Assembly: GCF_040359615.1 (NCBI RefSeq)
Contig: NZ_CP132942.1
Span: 1,488,001 to 1,552,000 of the forward strand
Reading direction: 5' to 3'
DNA length: 64,000 nucleotides
From: Tunturibacter psychrotolerans
Lineage (GTDB): Bacteria; Acidobacteriota; Terriglobia; Terriglobales; Acidobacteriaceae
In this document: positions 43,216 through 52,982 of the stretch, one piece after another
Numbering within the stretch: the first letter of the stretch is position 1
Layout: each line of letters begins with the position of its first letter
Made by a program: the position numbers and the translations under genes
Notes under the pieces: generated by a model
What the model was told of the DNA's origin: nothing
The model's input: the letters and a program-made list of their open reading frames with translations, nothing else
Databases searched by the model: none

Positions 43216-44520
43216 TTATTTCACCGCGGCGGCAACCGAGCCGGAGACATTCGACGGCAAACCTTCTGCATGGTCCCTCTGATGGAAGCTTCTGCCTCGC
43301 TTCTCCGGACCGAACCAGAAGATCAGCAGTAGAGAGACGATCACCAGCGTCTCAAAAGAACACAACGCCCACGGATAACCGAACTTGCCCCGCAGCAGAT
43401 TCTGCAACGGCAACACCGGTGAAGCAAACAACACGCCAAGTTGATACACAAATCCAGGAAACAGCCCACGAATCGCATCCGGCGCCAACTCGTTCAAGTG
43501 AGCCGGAATCACTCCAAACGCGCCTTGCACCCCGCTCTGCATCAGGTACGATCCAACCACAATTGCCAGCACCGAACCACCGAATGCCCACATCGGCATT
43601 GCAAGCAGACACACACCAAGTGCAGCGATCACGGCATATCGCCGCCCAATTCGTTCCGACATCGCCCCCACCACAACCGCTCCAATGATCGCCCCGACGT
43701 TGTAAATCACCGGAATTCCTAGCGTCGCTTTCATCCCCAGCACGGTTGCGCCATTCATCCAGGGCAGCGTCTTCAGGAAGTCAGGATAAAGATCTTGAGT
43801 CCCATGAGAGAGGCATGTGATTGCCGTCATCAGCAGCAGAAGATATCCAAAGACGCCCATATGTTGAAACAGTGTGCCGAAGATCTTCCCGAGTGACGGC
43901 GTCCGATGCATTCGCCACGCCGCTGATTCAGGCGCGAATGCGGCCAGCGCCACAATAACGAGAGTTACTCCAACTCCAACAAAGAACATCGTCTGCCAGC
44001 CAAACGCCGGAGCAATGGTCTGCATTCCAATCGCTGCCATCAGGTATCCGAAAGGATAACCGCCTTGCATCAGCCCAGAAAGAATACCGCGCCTGTGCCG
44101 AGGCGCACTCTCCATCGCATAAGAAGCGCCAATACCCCAATACCCGCCCATCCCCAGGCCGTACAGCAGTCGCATCGCCAGAAAGATCCAGTAGGTCGGC
44201 GCAAGACCGCTCAGCACGGTCACGGTCGAAAAGTACAGAACACAAGCAATAAGCGGCTTCTTTCGTCCAAACTTATCGGCCAGAGCTCCGAAAAATAGAG
44301 CCCCTATCGGTCGCATGGCCAGCGTAAGTGTCATGCTCCACACAATCGCTGCCTTCCCTACGTGAAACTTCCCCATCAGCTCCGATATGAGAAAGACAAC
44401 AACAAAAAAATCGAAAGCGTCGAGAACCCAACCGAGGATGCCGGCCGCGACGGCAAACCTCCATCCTGGAACTCCATCTTCGGAATTTGCCGCAGCGGCT
44501 TCGGTCTCTTCAAAATTCAT
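43216..44520 (-). CDS. MFS permease, metabolite:H+ symporter (SHS/AAHS-like)
   Basis: 434 residues, about twelve membrane segments. WVLDAFDFFVVVFLISEL with the intramembrane Asp pair, GALADKFGRKKPL after TM2, RLLYGLGMGGYWGIGASYAMESAPRHRRG and GPEKRGRSF at the C-terminus are typical of carboxylate symporters such as lactate, sialate or aromatic-acid carriers. The substrate cannot be assigned. Single gene. Confidence 0.75.
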   Translation of the reverse strand: MNFEETEAAAANSEDGVPGWRFAVAAGILGWVLDAFDFFVVVFLISELMGKFHVGKAAIVWSMTLTLAMRPIGALFFGALADKFGRKKPLIACVLYFSTVTVLSGLAPTYWIFLAMRLLYGLGMGGYWGIGASYAMESAPRHRRGILSGLMQGGYPFGYLMAAIGMQTIAPAFGWQTMFFVGVGVTLVIVALAAFAPESAAWRMHRTPSLGKIFGTLFQHMGVFGYLLLLMTAITCLSHGTQDLYPDFLKTLPWMNGATVLGMKATLGIPVIYNVGAIIGAVVVGAMSERIGRRYAVIAALGVCLLAMPMWAFGGSVLAIVVGSYLMQSGVQGAFGVIPAHLNELAPDAIRGLFPGFVYQLGVLFASPVLPLQNLLRGKFGYPWALCSFETLVIVSLLLIFWFGPEKRGRSFHQRDHAEGLPSNVSGSVAAAVK

Positions 44521-44670
44521 AAAAGAGGTCTCTCTTCACACAAGTGCATAGTGGACGATCAGGAGCTATCTCGAGAACATATTCACTTTGTACATCGAAC
44601 ATCAGATTTGATTCTTGCAGAAATACTACAGTGCGGCGGTTGGAGGTATTTAGACCGACAAGATTGCTTT

Positions 44671-44805
44671 TCATCCGATCGACACTTGCGGCGCACGCAC
44701 GTAGTCATCGACATGGCTGTACTTGCCGTCGAAGTCACTAACGCGCCTACATATTCTTCCAGAAAGATGTGGAATCGCGGGAGACGAATAGGGAATCCGA
44801 ATGCG
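44671..44805 (-). pseudogene. Unrecognised C-terminal gene remnant
   Basis: Between the MliC-like and MFS genes the minus strand reads RRVSDFDGKYSHVDDYVRAP then QVSIG and a TGA at 44671-44673. The composition looks like the end of a real protein, but there is no start or upstream body because the MliC stop precedes it. I do not recognise the family. The rest of the interval (to 44520) holds nothing clear. Confidence 0.25.
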
Positions 44806-44819
44806 CAGCGTGATGGAGA

Positions 44820-45206
44820 TTACTCAACACGGTGACATTGAGAGGTCAAATTGCCCGCGATAGAATCCGACGAAAAACTAACTCCTCGGCCTCCCGCATC
44901 CCACCAAATATATTGCAAAGCCGCATATCGTGCCCCTGAGCCCGACATTACGTTCGCAAAGATCAGCGAATGCCCTCCAACGGGAACAACTGCAAGACTG
45001 TTTCCCGCCCCATTCACATATTCAACCGAAAAGACCTCCGCAGGCAGCCCCATCTTGCTTCCCTGGACGTCACACTGGTACCTCACAGTCTTCCGCGATA
45101 TCGGTTCCGAACTGTTCAAGTGGATCGTTAAATCGGTCGCCGATGCAACAACGCTGCAGGATAGGACAACTAAGCCGGCCGCGACCTTCAACGATGGTGC
45201 GTTCAT
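44820..45206 (-). CDS. MliC-like lysozyme inhibitor family protein
   Basis: 128 residues from the ATG at 45206, with GAGGAGG upstream; the frame is open to 45260. The signal peptide ends near VASA (about residue 23). The mature part VRYQCDVQGSKMGLPAEVFS, SGSGARYAALQYIWWDAGG matches the MliC/PliC beta-barrel: YxC start, the SxSGARY segment that contacts the lysozyme active site, and the WWxKG-like strand. No lipobox Cys is seen, so it is probably a periplasmic (PliC-like) inhibitor of C-type lysozyme. Confidence 0.7.
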   Translation of the reverse strand: MNAPSLKVAAGLVVLSCSVVASATDLTIHLNSSEPISRKTVRYQCDVQGSKMGLPAEVFSVEYVNGAGNSLAVVPVGGHSLIFANVMSGSGARYAALQYIWWDAGGRGVSFSSDSIAGNLTSQCHRVE

Positions 45207-45363
45207 AGATTGCCTCCTCAGTCTGGCTGAACTCGAAAGTCCACCCATCATAACCTTCAAGAGCCATCAGCTTTACGAAGGCTCCTGACTTTCATGGGTT
45301 GGCCGAATTCTAAGTGATCCAGAAGACGCTTTCGCGCCGATGGAGGCTGCTCCAACAGATTGA

Positions 45364-45417
45364 TGGTGAGAAACCTGCGGAGGTGATGTCTCCCGTCACC
45401 TCTCGCAGGCATCACCA
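45364..45417. other. Long interrupted hairpin of unknown role
   Basis: Three consecutive 6-bp helices stack on one axis: TGGTGA/TCACCA, CCTGCG/CGCAGG and AGGTGA/TCACCT, closing a 9-base loop. Small bulges (GAAA/CA and G/CT) separate them. There is no gene within 45260-45776 on either strand that I recognise. It could be part of a non-coding RNA, a terminator without U-run, or a relic of a mobile-element end. Confidence 0.35.
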
Positions 45418-45776
45418 GCCCAAGAGCTCAACTGGCTGGAACTCGAGATCAATCTACACTGCTTTGAAGGGAAGCAGTTCATGCTTACCTAAAGATTTAT
45501 CGGCTGGAGAGAGTTGTACCAGTGTGGTCATCGACTCTCCCATCGCATATCTGGGCACGCACGTTACGTAGTGATGGTCGCGCCACACTCGTTTCAACCG
45601 CTCTCAGAAATTATTTGAGCGTGGCTAAATTAACAGATTCGGTCGAGCCTCCTCAAGAGGCGGATCATCTTCTCACGAACCGGCGTAGCGCTGAAATGCA
45701 GCCCAATATATATAGACTTTCGACTGACTCCGTCGGAACGCATAGACCTCTTCTCGGGTTCGGCGCTGGCTTCGAT

Positions 45777-45950
45777 CTAGAAACAGACTTGGTTCCTGCT
45801 TCGCCGCTGCCAGAACGTCACGCGAAGAGCGGCTGCGCACTCCGGACAGTCAATGAAGTGTTCTTCAAACGCATCACGTTCGGGGGGAGGCATCTCGCCC
45901 AGTAAACACTTCTTTACCCCTCTGCTCTGTGCGGCTTCGAAATGATTTAC
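45777..45950 (-). pseudogene. Truncated anti-sigma factor (zf-HC2) relic
   Basis: Just downstream of the ECF sigma gene the minus strand reads VNHFEAAQSRG and CLLGEMPPPERDAFEEHF, then IDCPECAAALRV. This is the zinc-binding HxxxCxxC head of a ZAS-type anti-sigma factor. The first codon is GTA, not a start codon, and the frame stops at TAG 45777-45779 soon after the finger, with no membrane segment following. It is probably inactive. Confidence 0.6.
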
Positions 45951-46008
45951 GAGAAAGATGCCTCAAGTCGATAGTGTTTCCGACAGGGAATCGTGTCACT
46001 ATTCTTTC

Positions 46009-46587
46009 TCAATTCATCCGGCTGTCGCCTAACCGACTTATATAGAACGTCTTAAAAGACTGTTTCGCGCGATGCACCAACACTCTCAGATAATCACGGG
46101 TGATACCAAACTCGTTGCACACTTCATCCTTGTCGCGCTCCTCAAGCAGCACGGATTGCAGCAGCATACGATCTCGGTCAGTCAATTCCTTAAGAATTTG
46201 GTGAACGATCCGTTGCGCATCCTTTGTCTCAAGAAGGCTGAGCGCACTTGGATCATGATTCACTAACGTCGCTTCCGCATCGCTGTCCAGGAACGACTCG
46301 GTTTTGTTCTTGGACCGGTAATGCTCCAACAACACGTGGTTGCAAACCGAATTTACAAATGCTCCCAGGCGATCGGGTTCTCTGAGACCTTTCGGCGAGC
46401 GAACCAGTCCCAACACTCGTACAAATGTCTCCTGCCTGACGTCTTCGATGGCTTCTCTGGAGCTCAATCGAGAACGCAGCTTAAGTTGGATCAGTTCTCC
46501 GAAGTAGCTGACAAAATGCTCCTCGGTGCGGGCGTCTCCGGATCGGAGTTTCTCAAGATACGCCGCGTCGAACGCAAAAAATTGCAA
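46009..46587 (-). CDS. ECF-type RNA polymerase sigma factor
   Basis: 192 residues from a TTG with GGGGAGAG upstream. Region 2 (LKLRSRLSSREAIEDVRQETFVRVL) and region 4 (LTDRDRMLLQSVLLEERDKDEVCNEFGITRDYLRVLVHRAK) are both clear. The adjacent zf-HC2 anti-sigma gene downstream is degenerate, so this factor may be unregulated by its former partner or controlled otherwise. Target promoters are unknown. Confidence 0.85.
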   Translation of the reverse strand: MQFFAFDAAYLEKLRSGDARTEEHFVSYFGELIQLKLRSRLSSREAIEDVRQETFVRVLGLVRSPKGLREPDRLGAFVNSVCNHVLLEHYRSKNKTESFLDSDAEATLVNHDPSALSLLETKDAQRIVHQILKELTDRDRMLLQSVLLEERDKDEVCNEFGITRDYLRVLVHRAKQSFKTFYISRLGDSRMN

Positions 46588-47083
46588 GTTCTCTCTCCCC
46601 AGGCGGCTATACTGCGCCCAAGTTTACACTGTAGGAAGAGCTTGTTACGAACCGTCGCGGCAATCCTCCGTTACCATCGCTCCAAACCTTAGTACCTCAT
46701 TCGAAGTGCTGTTTGCCCCGACAAAATGCCGAGTCATACGAGATAGGTAGCCCGATCTCGGACCATCTACCGGTATTTGCGTACCCGCCGACCCCGGAAC
46801 CTCTCAGGTCTGAGGGTCGGAGGCATTCGCAGCGAAACGAGTGAACCAAGGCAGAACAGCGTCGAAAAATAGGACAAAGAGATTCCAGCCAGGATGACAT
46901 TCAGATTGTGATCCGAGAACGATAGACGTTTCACAATCCCCGAAAAATTCGATGAATGCGGCCCGAATAACGTCCACACCCTCTAAGCCGCTCAGGCTCA
47001 CAGCCGATCGGCCCTATCGACAGACACATTCGGCGTTCCCTCGAATCGGCTGGTAGGATAGTCCTCTCAAGAGGAGGCTGCCT
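46588..47083. other. Intergenic region, no supported gene
   Basis: About 500 bp without a recognised gene. A minus-strand frame at 46979-46767 encodes a short peptide with one hydrophobic stretch (VILAGISLSYFSTLFCLGSL), but it lacks a ribosome-binding site and family resemblance, so I do not call it. Confidence 0.4.
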
Positions 47084-48625
47084 ATGTCCGCCACATCCAC
47101 TCTGCCCGCGTCCCTATCCGCCGAACGCCAACTCCGAGAGGTCCATCACTGGGTCAACGGTGAGACTATGCGCGGAACTTCCGGACAGTTCGGAGACGTG
47201 TATAACCCGGCAACCGGCCGCGTGCAGGCGAAGGTCGCCCTAGCAACCAGCGCTGAAGTTAATCTCGCCGTAACCGCAGCTGCCCGGGCATTCCCGGCAT
47301 GGTCGGCCCAGCCGGCCCTCCGCAGGGCCCGCGTCCTCTTCCGGTTTCGCGAAATCTTCGAGCGGCGCCTCGACGAAGTGGCAGCGCTACTCACCAGCGA
47401 ACACGGCAAGGTCTTTTCAGATGCAAAAGGCGAGGCAACCCGAGGCCTCGAAGTGGTCGAGTTCGCGACCGGCATCCCTCAGTTGCTCAAAGGGGAATAC
47501 ACCGAGCAGGTAGGCTCCGATATCGACAGCTGGTCCATGCGGCAACCTCTCGGCGTCGTAGCGGGAATCACGCCGTTCAACTTTCCGGCCATGGTCCCCA
47601 TGTGGATGTTCCCCATAGCCTTGGCATGCGGCAACACCTTCGTCCTGAAACCGAGCGAGCGCGACCCAAGCGCATCGCTGCTCCTCGCGGATATGCTCAA
47701 AGAAGCGGGACTGCCGGACGGTGTCTTCAACGTCGTCAACGGCGACAAAACAGCGGTCGATGCCCTCCTCTCCCACCCCACGGTGCAGGCAATAAGTTTT
47801 GTGGGTTCCACTCCCATCGCCGAATACGTCTACCGCGAAGGGACGAAGCATGGCAAACGCGTCCAAGCCCTCGGCGGCGCTAAAAATCACATGATTGTCA
47901 TGCCCGACGCGGACCTCGACCAGGCCGCCGACGCCCTTGTCGGCGCAGCCTATGGATCGGCAGGCGAGCGATGCATGGCGATCTCAGTTGCGGTCACGGT
48001 AGGAAACGCTACTGCCGACAAGCTAATCGACAAGATCGAACATCGCATCGAAGGCCTGCAGATGGGCGATGGCATGAAAGAAGGCGCAGAACTTGGCCCG
48101 CTTGTTACAAAGACGCATCTGGATCGAGTAACCGGCTACCTGCAGCACGGCCAGTCCGAGGGAGCAGAACTCCTCGTCGACGGCCGCGAGAACGCCCTCG
48201 CAAAAGGCGAAGGCTTCTTCCTTGGCGCTTGTCTCTTCGATCACGTCAAGCCGGAGATGAAGATCTATCGTGAAGAAATCTTTGGTCCCGTGCTGGGCAT
48301 CGTGCGAGCCAGCGATTTTGAAACTGCGCTGCAACTGATCAACGATCACGAATACGGCAACGGCACTTCTATCTTCACACGCGACGGGGACACCGCGAGA
48401 GACTTCGCGCACCGAGTCCAGGCTGGCATGGTTGGTATCAACGTCCCCATTCCTGTGCCGATGGCCTTCCACAGCTTCGGCGGGTGGAAGCGTTCCTTGT
48501 TCGGCGATCATGCAATGTACGGACCCGAGGGCGTGCGCTTCTATACGCGCCTGAAGACGATCACAGCTCGCTGGCCGACAGGCATTCGCAAAGGGGTAGA
48601 CACCTCGATGCCGACTCTGGGATAA
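47084..48625 (+). CDS. mmsA: CoA-acylating (methyl)malonate-semialdehyde dehydrogenase
   Basis: 513 residues; AGGAGG precedes the ATG. Converts malonate or methylmalonate semialdehyde plus CoA and NAD to acetyl- or propionyl-CoA and CO2. Family markers: [56 protein letters not shown] and the catalytic Cys in [13 protein letters not shown], then [10 protein letters not shown]. The GAKNH form is diagnostic of MmsA among aldehyde dehydrogenases. It converges on the aminotransferase gene (12 bp between stops) and would complete thymine/uracil degradation encoded by the minus-strand cluster. Confidence 0.92.
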   Translation: MSATSTLPASLSAERQLREVHHWVNGETMRGTSGQFGDVYNPATGRVQAKVALATSAEVNLAVTAAARAFPAWSAQPALRRARVLFRFREIFERRLDEVAALLTSEHGKVFSDAKGEATRGLEVVEFATGIPQLLKGEYTEQVGSDIDSWSMRQPLGVVAGITPFNFPAMVPMWMFPIALACGNTFVLKPSERDPSASLLLADMLKEAGLPDGVFNVVNGDKTAVDALLSHPTVQAISFVGSTPIAEYVYREGTKHGKRVQALGGAKNHMIVMPDADLDQAADALVGAAYGSAGERCMAISVAVTVGNATADKLIDKIEHRIEGLQMGDGMKEGAELGPLVTKTHLDRVTGYLQHGQSEGAELLVDGRENALAKGEGFFLGACLFDHVKPEMKIYREEIFGPVLGIVRASDFETALQLINDHEYGNGTSIFTRDGDTARDFAHRVQAGMVGINVPIPVPMAFHSFGGWKRSLFGDHAMYGPEGVRFYTRLKTITARWPTGIRKGVDTSMPTLG

Positions 48626-48637
48626 GTTCTCTTGTCC

Positions 48638-50031
48638 TTACTGCCCGACAGCAGCATCTGCCAGCCCGAGATGTTTATCGAGCACTGAGATCCCGTGATC
48701 AATCTGCTCCTTGGTCACAATCAGCGGCGGAGCAATCACGAAATGCGAGACCCAAGCCTGGATCGTAACTCCATCGGCCAGTATCTTCGCGGCGATCTGA
48801 TCCACCAGCAACGGCTTTCCGGAAACCTTGTCTGAATACGTGTTGAAGGGCTCTTTCGTAGTCTGATCCTTCACCAGATCGACCGCCCAGAAAAGCCCTT
48901 TTCCGCGAACGTCACCGATGCTGGCATGTTTAGCCTTCAACTCTCTAAGCTTGCCTTCGACATAAGGCGCAAGTTCCCGCGCCCGTTCCACAAGTCCAAG
49001 ACGCTGCATCTCACGAATCGTAGCGACCGCCGGCGCAAGCGTAAGCGGATGCGCCTCGTAAGTATGACCATGGGCGAAGTAATGATCCTGAAAGTACTCA
49101 GCGATCTTTTCACTCGTCGCGCAGAGCCCCAAAGGAACATAGGCCGAAGTAATTCCCTTGGCCGTCACCAGAATATCCGGAACGACTCCCCAGTGATTCA
49201 TCGCAAACCACTCGCCGGTGCGCCCCCATCCCGTCATCACCTCATCCGCAATCAACAAAACGCCGAACTCATCGCAAATTTTGCGAAGCTTAGGCATGTA
49301 CTCTTCCGGAGGAACGATCACCCCATTGGTTCCAACGATCGGTTCCACCAGAACAGCCGCCACATCCGATTCGTTACGAATCATATGTTCGATGTAGTCA
49401 GCGCAGGCGATACCGCAGCCCGGATACGTGTGTTTGATCGGACATTTGTAACAGTGAACCTCCGGCGCGAAGAGAATCCCCGGCCCTTTGCCACCCGGTT
49501 CCATAGCCCACCGTCGCGGATCTCCGGTAGCCGCGATAGAGCCGGCAGTTGAACCATGATAAGAGCGGTACCGTGCGATGATCTTCGACTTGCCGGTGTA
49601 CATGCGAGCAATCTTGAACGCCGCCTCATTCGCCTCGGTACCAGACGTAGTAAAGAAAAATTTATTGATCCCCCGGGAAGAACTTCCAGAAGAATCTGAG
49701 ACAGCTCCGCGCGCGCCGTAGTCGCGTACCCCGGCATCGCATAGCTCAACTGCTGCGCCTGTCGGGAAATCGCATCAACAACAGCCTGATTTTTGTGGCC
49801 GAGGTTCGAGCACATCAATTGCGACGAAAAGTCCAGGTACCGCTTTCCCGATCCGTCGACGATATAGCAACCCTCAGCGTCGACGATGTGCATCGGGTTC
49901 CATCCCTTTTGAAATCGCCACGTGCCGTAGTTATGCTGCCGCGTAAGATCGACAACCTGTTGGCTGGTAAGCGGCTCTGACTTATTGGAGTTCTGTGGCT
50001 CGACTAGATCGATGGGGCTCATGAGTGCCAT
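48638..50031 (-). pseudogene. Class III omega-aminotransferase with one frameshift
   Basis: Two frames together give one aminotransferase of about 464 residues. The first (50031 to about 49665) reads YGTWRFQKGWNPMHIVDAEG, CSNLGHKNQAV and LLEVLPGG; the second continues INKFFFTTSGTEANEAAFKIARMYTGKSKII through LLIADEVMTGWGRTGEWFA and PLP-Lys in LVTAKGITSAYVPLG to 48638. A single missing base in the run of five C at 49660-49664 (G on the coding strand; six would restore PGGINKF) is the only lesion seen. It would transaminate beta-alanine or 3-aminoisobutyrate with pyruvate or oxoglutarate, matching its neighbours. A sequencing error or a recent mutation are both possible. Confidence 0.8.
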
Positions 50032-50055
50032 CCTATTCTTGTGGCGTTGCGTGTG

Positions 50056-51510
50056 TCACGAATTCGGCGAATGTGGAGTAACTGGCCGGTATCGCAGCAT
50101 CAGGAAATAGTAGCTGGTCGCAGCAACAAAAAAACCAACGAACCATGCGTAATCGTAGAGTAATCGCAAAGACGGAACTGCGAGCCCAATCAACGCTACG
50201 ACCACGCCCGCGGCCAGCGCAATGATTGCCCTGGGATTCACGCCGCGCGTGTATTCATAGGGGCCTCCGCGTCGGTACAGGGAGACGGTATCCAGCCGCG
50301 TACCCCGAATCAAAAAATAATCCGCCACCATAATGCCTGCAACAGGCCCCAGCAGTCCTGAATAGCCGATGAGCCACCCAAAGATATAGCTGCCAAAGCT
50401 GCTCATCAACTTCCACGGCATCATCGCGAGACCCAAAAATCCCGTAATTAATCCACCTGTGCGAAAACTGATCAACCCCGGAGCAAGATTCGAGAAGTCA
50501 TTTGAAGGCGAAACCACATTCGCGCCAATATTCACATTCAGCGTCGCAATCAACAACGCGACCAGCGCCAGCAATGCGGCTAACGGTTGATGGAAGCGTC
50601 CAAGCAAAGTGATCGGCGACCAAACCGGCTCACCAAAAATAACCTCCGACGCTGAAGTGCAAGCGATCCCGATGAAAGAATAAAGCACCATCGCGACTGG
50701 TAGGCCAAACGCTTGCCCAACAATCTGAGAATCCTGCGACTTGGCGTAACGCGTAAAGTCCGGAATATTCAGCGACAGCGTAGCCCAATACCCGACCATC
50801 GCCGTCAGCGATGGAAAGAAGAAGCGAAGAAAACTGCCCGTCGTGTGAAAGTGGCTCGGTGCCGATAGCATAGGTCCAAATCCGCCCGCCTTATGCAGCA
50901 TCCAGAAGAGAAGCGTCAGCGACATCACAAGCATGAATGGCGCGGAAAAACTCTGCAGAAACCGAATTGACTCAACGCCCCGCCACACAACATACATATT
51001 CAGAAGCCAGAACCCAAGAAAACTTGCCCACAGCACAGAAGGCGCATGTGCGGTCGCAGGCCACAGCACAGCGATCATCGCGGCAATTGCCTGTCCCCCA
51101 AGCCACGACTGAATCCCGAACCATCCACAAGCCACGAAGGCCCGCAACATGGCAGGCAGATTCGCCCCCCGCGTGCCAAAGCTCGCACGCACAAACACAG
51201 GGAAGGGAATGCCATACTTTGCCCCGGCATGCGCATTCAGAAGCATCGGCACCAGCACGATCAGATTCCCCAAAAGGATCGTCAGAATCGCCTGCTTCCA
51301 ATTCATACCGCCCGCGATCAGCGAAGACGCGAGCATGTACGTCGTCACCTCCATCGACATCGAAAACCACAGTGCGATGTAGTTGTAAGTACCCCAGGTG
51401 CGTTGCGCGGCGACAGTGGGAGCAAGATCATTGTTATAGAGCCGCGAGTCATAATCCGCGGCCAGCATCGCGGAAGACTGATCAACGACTCCAGACGTGA
51501 TCGAACTCAC
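50056..51510 (-). CDS. NCS1-family nucleobase/hydantoin permease
   Basis: 484 residues from a GTG at 51510 that overlaps the dihydropyrimidinase stop (GTGA) and follows GGGGAGGAG; the longer frame lies inside the upstream gene. About twelve membrane segments. RLYNNDLAPTVAAQRTWGTYNYIALWFSMSM is the NCS1 start, with helix-1 substrate residues, and GLLGPVAGIMVADYFLIRGT is a late NCS1 marker. It likely imports uracil, thymine, allantoin or a hydantoin; the catabolic neighbours favour a pyrimidine or dihydropyrimidine. Confidence 0.85.
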   Translation of the reverse strand: MSSITSGVVDQSSAMLAADYDSRLYNNDLAPTVAAQRTWGTYNYIALWFSMSMEVTTYMLASSLIAGGMNWKQAILTILLGNLIVLVPMLLNAHAGAKYGIPFPVFVRASFGTRGANLPAMLRAFVACGWFGIQSWLGGQAIAAMIAVLWPATAHAPSVLWASFLGFWLLNMYVVWRGVESIRFLQSFSAPFMLVMSLTLLFWMLHKAGGFGPMLSAPSHFHTTGSFLRFFFPSLTAMVGYWATLSLNIPDFTRYAKSQDSQIVGQAFGLPVAMVLYSFIGIACTSASEVIFGEPVWSPITLLGRFHQPLAALLALVALLIATLNVNIGANVVSPSNDFSNLAPGLISFRTGGLITGFLGLAMMPWKLMSSFGSYIFGWLIGYSGLLGPVAGIMVADYFLIRGTRLDTVSLYRRGGPYEYTRGVNPRAIIALAAGVVVALIGLAVPSLRLLYDYAWFVGFFVAATSYYFLMLRYRPVTPHSPNS

Positions 51511-52910
51511 TGCCACGCTCCTCCCCTCGCCTCTCGCCGCAGATACTGACCGCGACCAACCGTGGCAACATACCGTCCCCCATCGGCAACAAGTTCCCCA
51601 CGCGAGTAAACCTGTCGCGCATTGCCCTTCACCTTCCACCCTTCGAACAACGAAAAATCACAACGCATATTGTGTGTTGCAGCGGAGATCACATGCTCAG
51701 CATCCGGATCCCAAAGCACAATATCCGCATCCGAACCCGCGGCAATCGTTCCTTTCTTCGGATACATCCCGAAGATCCGCGCCGGCGCAGTAGATGTAAT
51801 CTCGACGAACCGCTGCAACGAAATTTTCCCCGCATTCACACCGAAGTGATACAGCAGCTGCATCCGATTCTCCACGCCTGGCCCGCCATTGGGAATTTTG
51901 CTGAAATCATCTTTCCCTAGCTGCTTCTGGTCGGCAAAGCAGAACGGGCAGTGATCGGTCGAAACCACCTGCAAGTTATCTGTGACCAGTCCGTCCCACA
52001 GCTTCGGTTGATTTTTCTTTTGCCGCAATGGCGGAGTGAAGACATACTTTGCCTCCTCAAAGCTCTTTCCAGGCATCTGGTCTTCAATCGACAGCAAAAG
52101 ATATTGCGGGCAAGTTTCTGCAAATGCCGGAACCCCACGATCCCGCGCCTCGCGAACCTGGTTCAGCGCGTCTTCACTCGAAAGATGAACAATATAGATG
52201 GGGACTCCAGCCATCTCCGCCAGCGCAATCGAGCGATGTACCGCCTCAGCCTCTGCCTTTGTAGGCCGCGTCAGCGCATGGTGGATCGGTGCCGTTCTCC
52301 CCTCCGCAAGTGCATGTTGGACGATTACATCAATCGCGCTTCCATTCTCAGCATGCATACACACCAGCGCACCGTTCTTAGCCGTCTGCCGCAGAGCCTT
52401 GAAGATCGTTCCGTCATCTACCATCAGCACATTCGGATAAGCCATAAAGAGCTTGAAGCTGGCGACACCCTCCCGCACCATATCATCCATATCGTGCAGC
52501 CCCTGCTTGCCGTTGTCGGAGCCAAGATCGGTCACGATCATATGCAGCCCGTAGTCGATACAGGCTTTGCCCTCGGCTTTCGCTCTCCAAATATCGAGCG
52601 CGTCCCGCATGCGCGTTCCCTTGGCCTGGATCGCGAAATCCACGATCGTAGTTGTCCCGCCAATCGCCGCTGCCCGCGTCCCGGTGAGGAAGTCATCCGC
52701 AGACACAGTCCCCCCAAACGGCATATCCATATGAGTGTGTGCGTCGATTCCGCCGGGCAAAACAAAAAGGCCCGCTGCGTTCACAACCGTATGCCCCGCA
52801 GGATCGATGTTGGCGCGTACCTCCAACACAGTGCCCCCGTCAATCAGGACATCTGCCTTTTCAACGCGGTCAGCCGTGACAACGGTGCCTTCCTTAATCA
52901 GAGTTCCCAT
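51507..52910 (-). CDS. hydA: Dihydropyrimidinase (D-hydantoinase)
   Basis: 467 residues. Hydrolyses dihydrouracil or dihydrothymine to N-carbamoyl-beta-alanine or its methyl homologue. Cyclic amidohydrolase motifs: LPGGIDAHTHMDMPFGG (HxH metal ligands), ASFKLFMAYPNVLMVDDG (the carbamylated Lys), CMHAENGSAID, VHLSSEDAL, STDHCPFCF. Length and motifs fit dihydropyrimidinase rather than allantoinase or dihydroorotase. It sits 72 bp after preA and overlaps the permease start. Confidence 0.9.
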   Translation of the reverse strand: MGTLIKEGTVVTADRVEKADVLIDGGTVLEVRANIDPAGHTVVNAAGLFVLPGGIDAHTHMDMPFGGTVSADDFLTGTRAAAIGGTTTIVDFAIQAKGTRMRDALDIWRAKAEGKACIDYGLHMIVTDLGSDNGKQGLHDMDDMVREGVASFKLFMAYPNVLMVDDGTIFKALRQTAKNGALVCMHAENGSAIDVIVQHALAEGRTAPIHHALTRPTKAEAEAVHRSIALAEMAGVPIYIVHLSSEDALNQVREARDRGVPAFAETCPQYLLLSIEDQMPGKSFEEAKYVFTPPLRQKKNQPKLWDGLVTDNLQVVSTDHCPFCFADQKQLGKDDFSKIPNGGPGVENRMQLLYHFGVNAGKISLQRFVEITSTAPARIFGMYPKKGTIAAGSDADIVLWDPDAEHVISAATHNMRCDFSLFEGWKVKGNARQVYSRGELVADGGRYVATVGRGQYLRREARGGAWQ

Positions 52911-52982
52911 CTTTGCTCCAGATCATTTCAACGCTACAGTTGCACAGCCACAAGGCGTCCGCCCTCATTAGGCAGATCTACA

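Noticed and set aside
45522..45905. Plus-strand 127-codon frame
   Set aside because: The minus strand over the same bases carries the recognisable zf-HC2 anti-sigma relic; the plus-strand peptide has no resemblance to anything.
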